Assembly (NCBI RefSeq): GCF_019799965.1
Contig: NZ_JABGCJ010000003.1
Location: 496,001-560,000, forward strand
From: Modestobacter italicus
Lineage (GTDB): Bacteria > Actinomycetota > Actinomycetes > Mycobacteriales > Geodermatophilaceae
DNA length: 64,000 nucleotides
Direction: 5' to 3'
The translations under genes were made by a program, and so were the position numbers. The notes beneath the pieces are model-generated. The model was not told the DNA's origin. It was given only the letters and a program-made list of their open reading frames with translations, and did no database searches. Position 1 is the first letter of the stretch. Each line of letters begins with the position of its first letter. This document shows, one piece after another, positions 63,400-64,000 of this stretch.

Positions 63400-63842
63400 G
63401 CCGTGCCCCGCGCGACGAGCATCGACCGGGTGGTGCACACCGGCTCGCCGTCCTCGGTGACCAGGTCGACCCGCGTGGTGAGCATGTCGTTGCCGGCGAC
63501 CGTCTTGACCGCGTCGATCGTGGCGGTGGCGACCAGCCGGTCACCGACCCGGATCGGGCGGTGGTGGGTGAAGCGCTGCTCGCCGTGCACGACGCGGCTG
63601 TAGTCGATCCCCACGTCGGGGTCGTCGACGACGACGTTGCCGGCGCCCAGGCTCAGCACGATGGCGAAGGTGGGGGGCGCGATCACGTCCGGGTGGCCGG
63701 CCGCGCGGGCGGCCGCCGGGTCGCGGTAGACCGGGTCGGGGTCAGCCAGCGCCGTGGCGAACTCGGCGATCTTCTCCCGCCCGACCTCGTAGACGGCAGA
63801 GGGCGGGTAGCTGCGCCCGACCAGTCCTGCGTCCAGCGCCAT
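63396..63842 (-). CDS. hadA: MaoC-like N-terminal dehydratase subunit, HadA-like
   Basis: 148 residues, FAS1-like dehydratase domain (MALDAGLVGRSYPPSAVYEV ... HGEQRFTHHRPIRVGDRLVA). Lacks the catalytic hydratase pair and pairs with the adjacent HadB. GAGGAGAGGG precedes the ATG. Lies 30 bases after rpmG, as in mycobacteria (rpmG2-hadABC). Confidence 0.88.
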   Translation of the reverse strand: MALDAGLVGRSYPPSAVYEVGREKIAEFATALADPDPVYRDPAAARAAGHPDVIAPPTFAIVLSLGAGNVVVDDPDVGIDYSRVVHGEQRFTHHRPIRVGDRLVATATIDAVKTVAGNDMLTTRVDLVTEDGEPVCTTRSMLVARGTA

Positions 63843-63872
63843 GCTCCCGCCCTCTCCTCGCGACCGCTGCGG

Positions 63873-64000
63873 TCAGCGCGTCTCGCGGTGGACCGTGTGC
63901 TTCCGGTCGGTCGGGCAGTACTTCTTCAGCTCGATCCGGTCGGGGTCGTTCCGCCGGTTCTTGCGGGTGATGTAGTTGCGGTTCTTGCACTCCTGGCACG
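63873..64000 (-). CDS. rpmG: ribosomal protein L33, C-terminal 41 residues (partial)
   Basis: Runs off the right edge; the visible part is [20 protein letters not shown] then [21 protein letters not shown]. The first zinc pair CxxC is present, but the second pair is CPTD rather than CPxC, so only three of four ligands are cysteine. Promoter and N-terminus are outside the window. Confidence 0.93.
   Translation of the reverse strand, partial: CQECKNRNYITRKNRRNDPDRIELKKYCPTDRKHTVHRETR

Overview
The window is high-GC DNA from an actinobacterium. Gene content and order (groES with a CIRCE operator, the tsaE-tsaB-rimI-tsaD set, alr-nnrD-acpS-glmS-glmM-rpsI-rplM, the whole S10/spc/alpha ribosomal supercluster, str and rpoBC operons, nusG-secE-tRNA-Trp, hadAB-rpmG, and an F420-dependent-type LLM oxidoreductase) fit the order Geodermatophilales (Blastococcus/Modestobacter/Geodermatophilus-like). 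The family assignment is an inference from protein flavour, not a search result. Almost all genes lie on the minus strand. No mobile element, CRISPR array or prophage gene was seen.

Layout. 1-1595: 3' part of the window's first operon, groES-groEL (groEL runs off the left edge), with promoter and CIRCE. 1624-2892: a plus-strand methyltransferase, convergent with the tsa block and separated from it by a nested palindrome. 2962-8199: tsaD, rimI, tsaB, a secreted GH43 glycosidase inserted between tsaB and tsaE, then tsaE and a family 4 uracil-DNA glycosylase. 8232-16812: alpha/beta hydrolase, alr, nnrD/nnrE, acpS, glmS, glmM, rpsI, rplM (cell-wall precursor supply and translation). 17008-18499: carbonic anhydrase and a PfkB sugar kinase. 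18655-23185: molybdenum-cofactor cluster (moeA, moaC, moaB, fdhD, mobA) and an SDR-like protein. 23193-46304: truA and the alpha, spc, S10 and str ribosomal operons with map, adk, secY, infA, tuf and fusA. 46950-49352: plus-strand island with a cytoplasmic trypsin-like protease, a small protein resembling that protease's N-terminal domain, and an LLM oxidoreductase. 49518-64000: rpoC, rpoB, rplL, rplJ, rplA, rplK, nusG, secE, tRNA-Trp, a decayed lipoprotein gene, hadB, hadA and the 3' part of rpmG.

How it works together. Most of the window is translation and transcription machinery, with t6A tRNA modification, peptidoglycan precursor genes and Moco synthesis attached. Genes inside operons are commonly joined by GTGA/ATGA 4-base or TGATG 1-base stop/start overlaps, implying translational coupling. 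Several start codons (glmS, tsaB, udg, fdhD, mobA) sit 6-8 bases after a TAnnnT box, as expected for leaderless mRNAs. Nearly every intercistronic gap above about 80 bases in the minus-strand operons holds a long perfect GC stem-loop just after the upstream stop codon, even inside rpoB-rpoC, groES-groEL and the spc/alpha operons. None has a U-tract, so they may be attenuators, processing sites or 3'-end stabilisers rather than full terminators.

Most unusual points: the protease plus stand-alone N-domain-like partner (46950-48247), the mirror-image leaderless promoter pair of fdhD/mobA, the 11-codon minicistron between rplR and rpsE, the GH43 gene inside the tsa block, and the multiply frameshifted lipoprotein gene at 62239-62966. 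I see no clear evidence for a wholly new multi-gene system.
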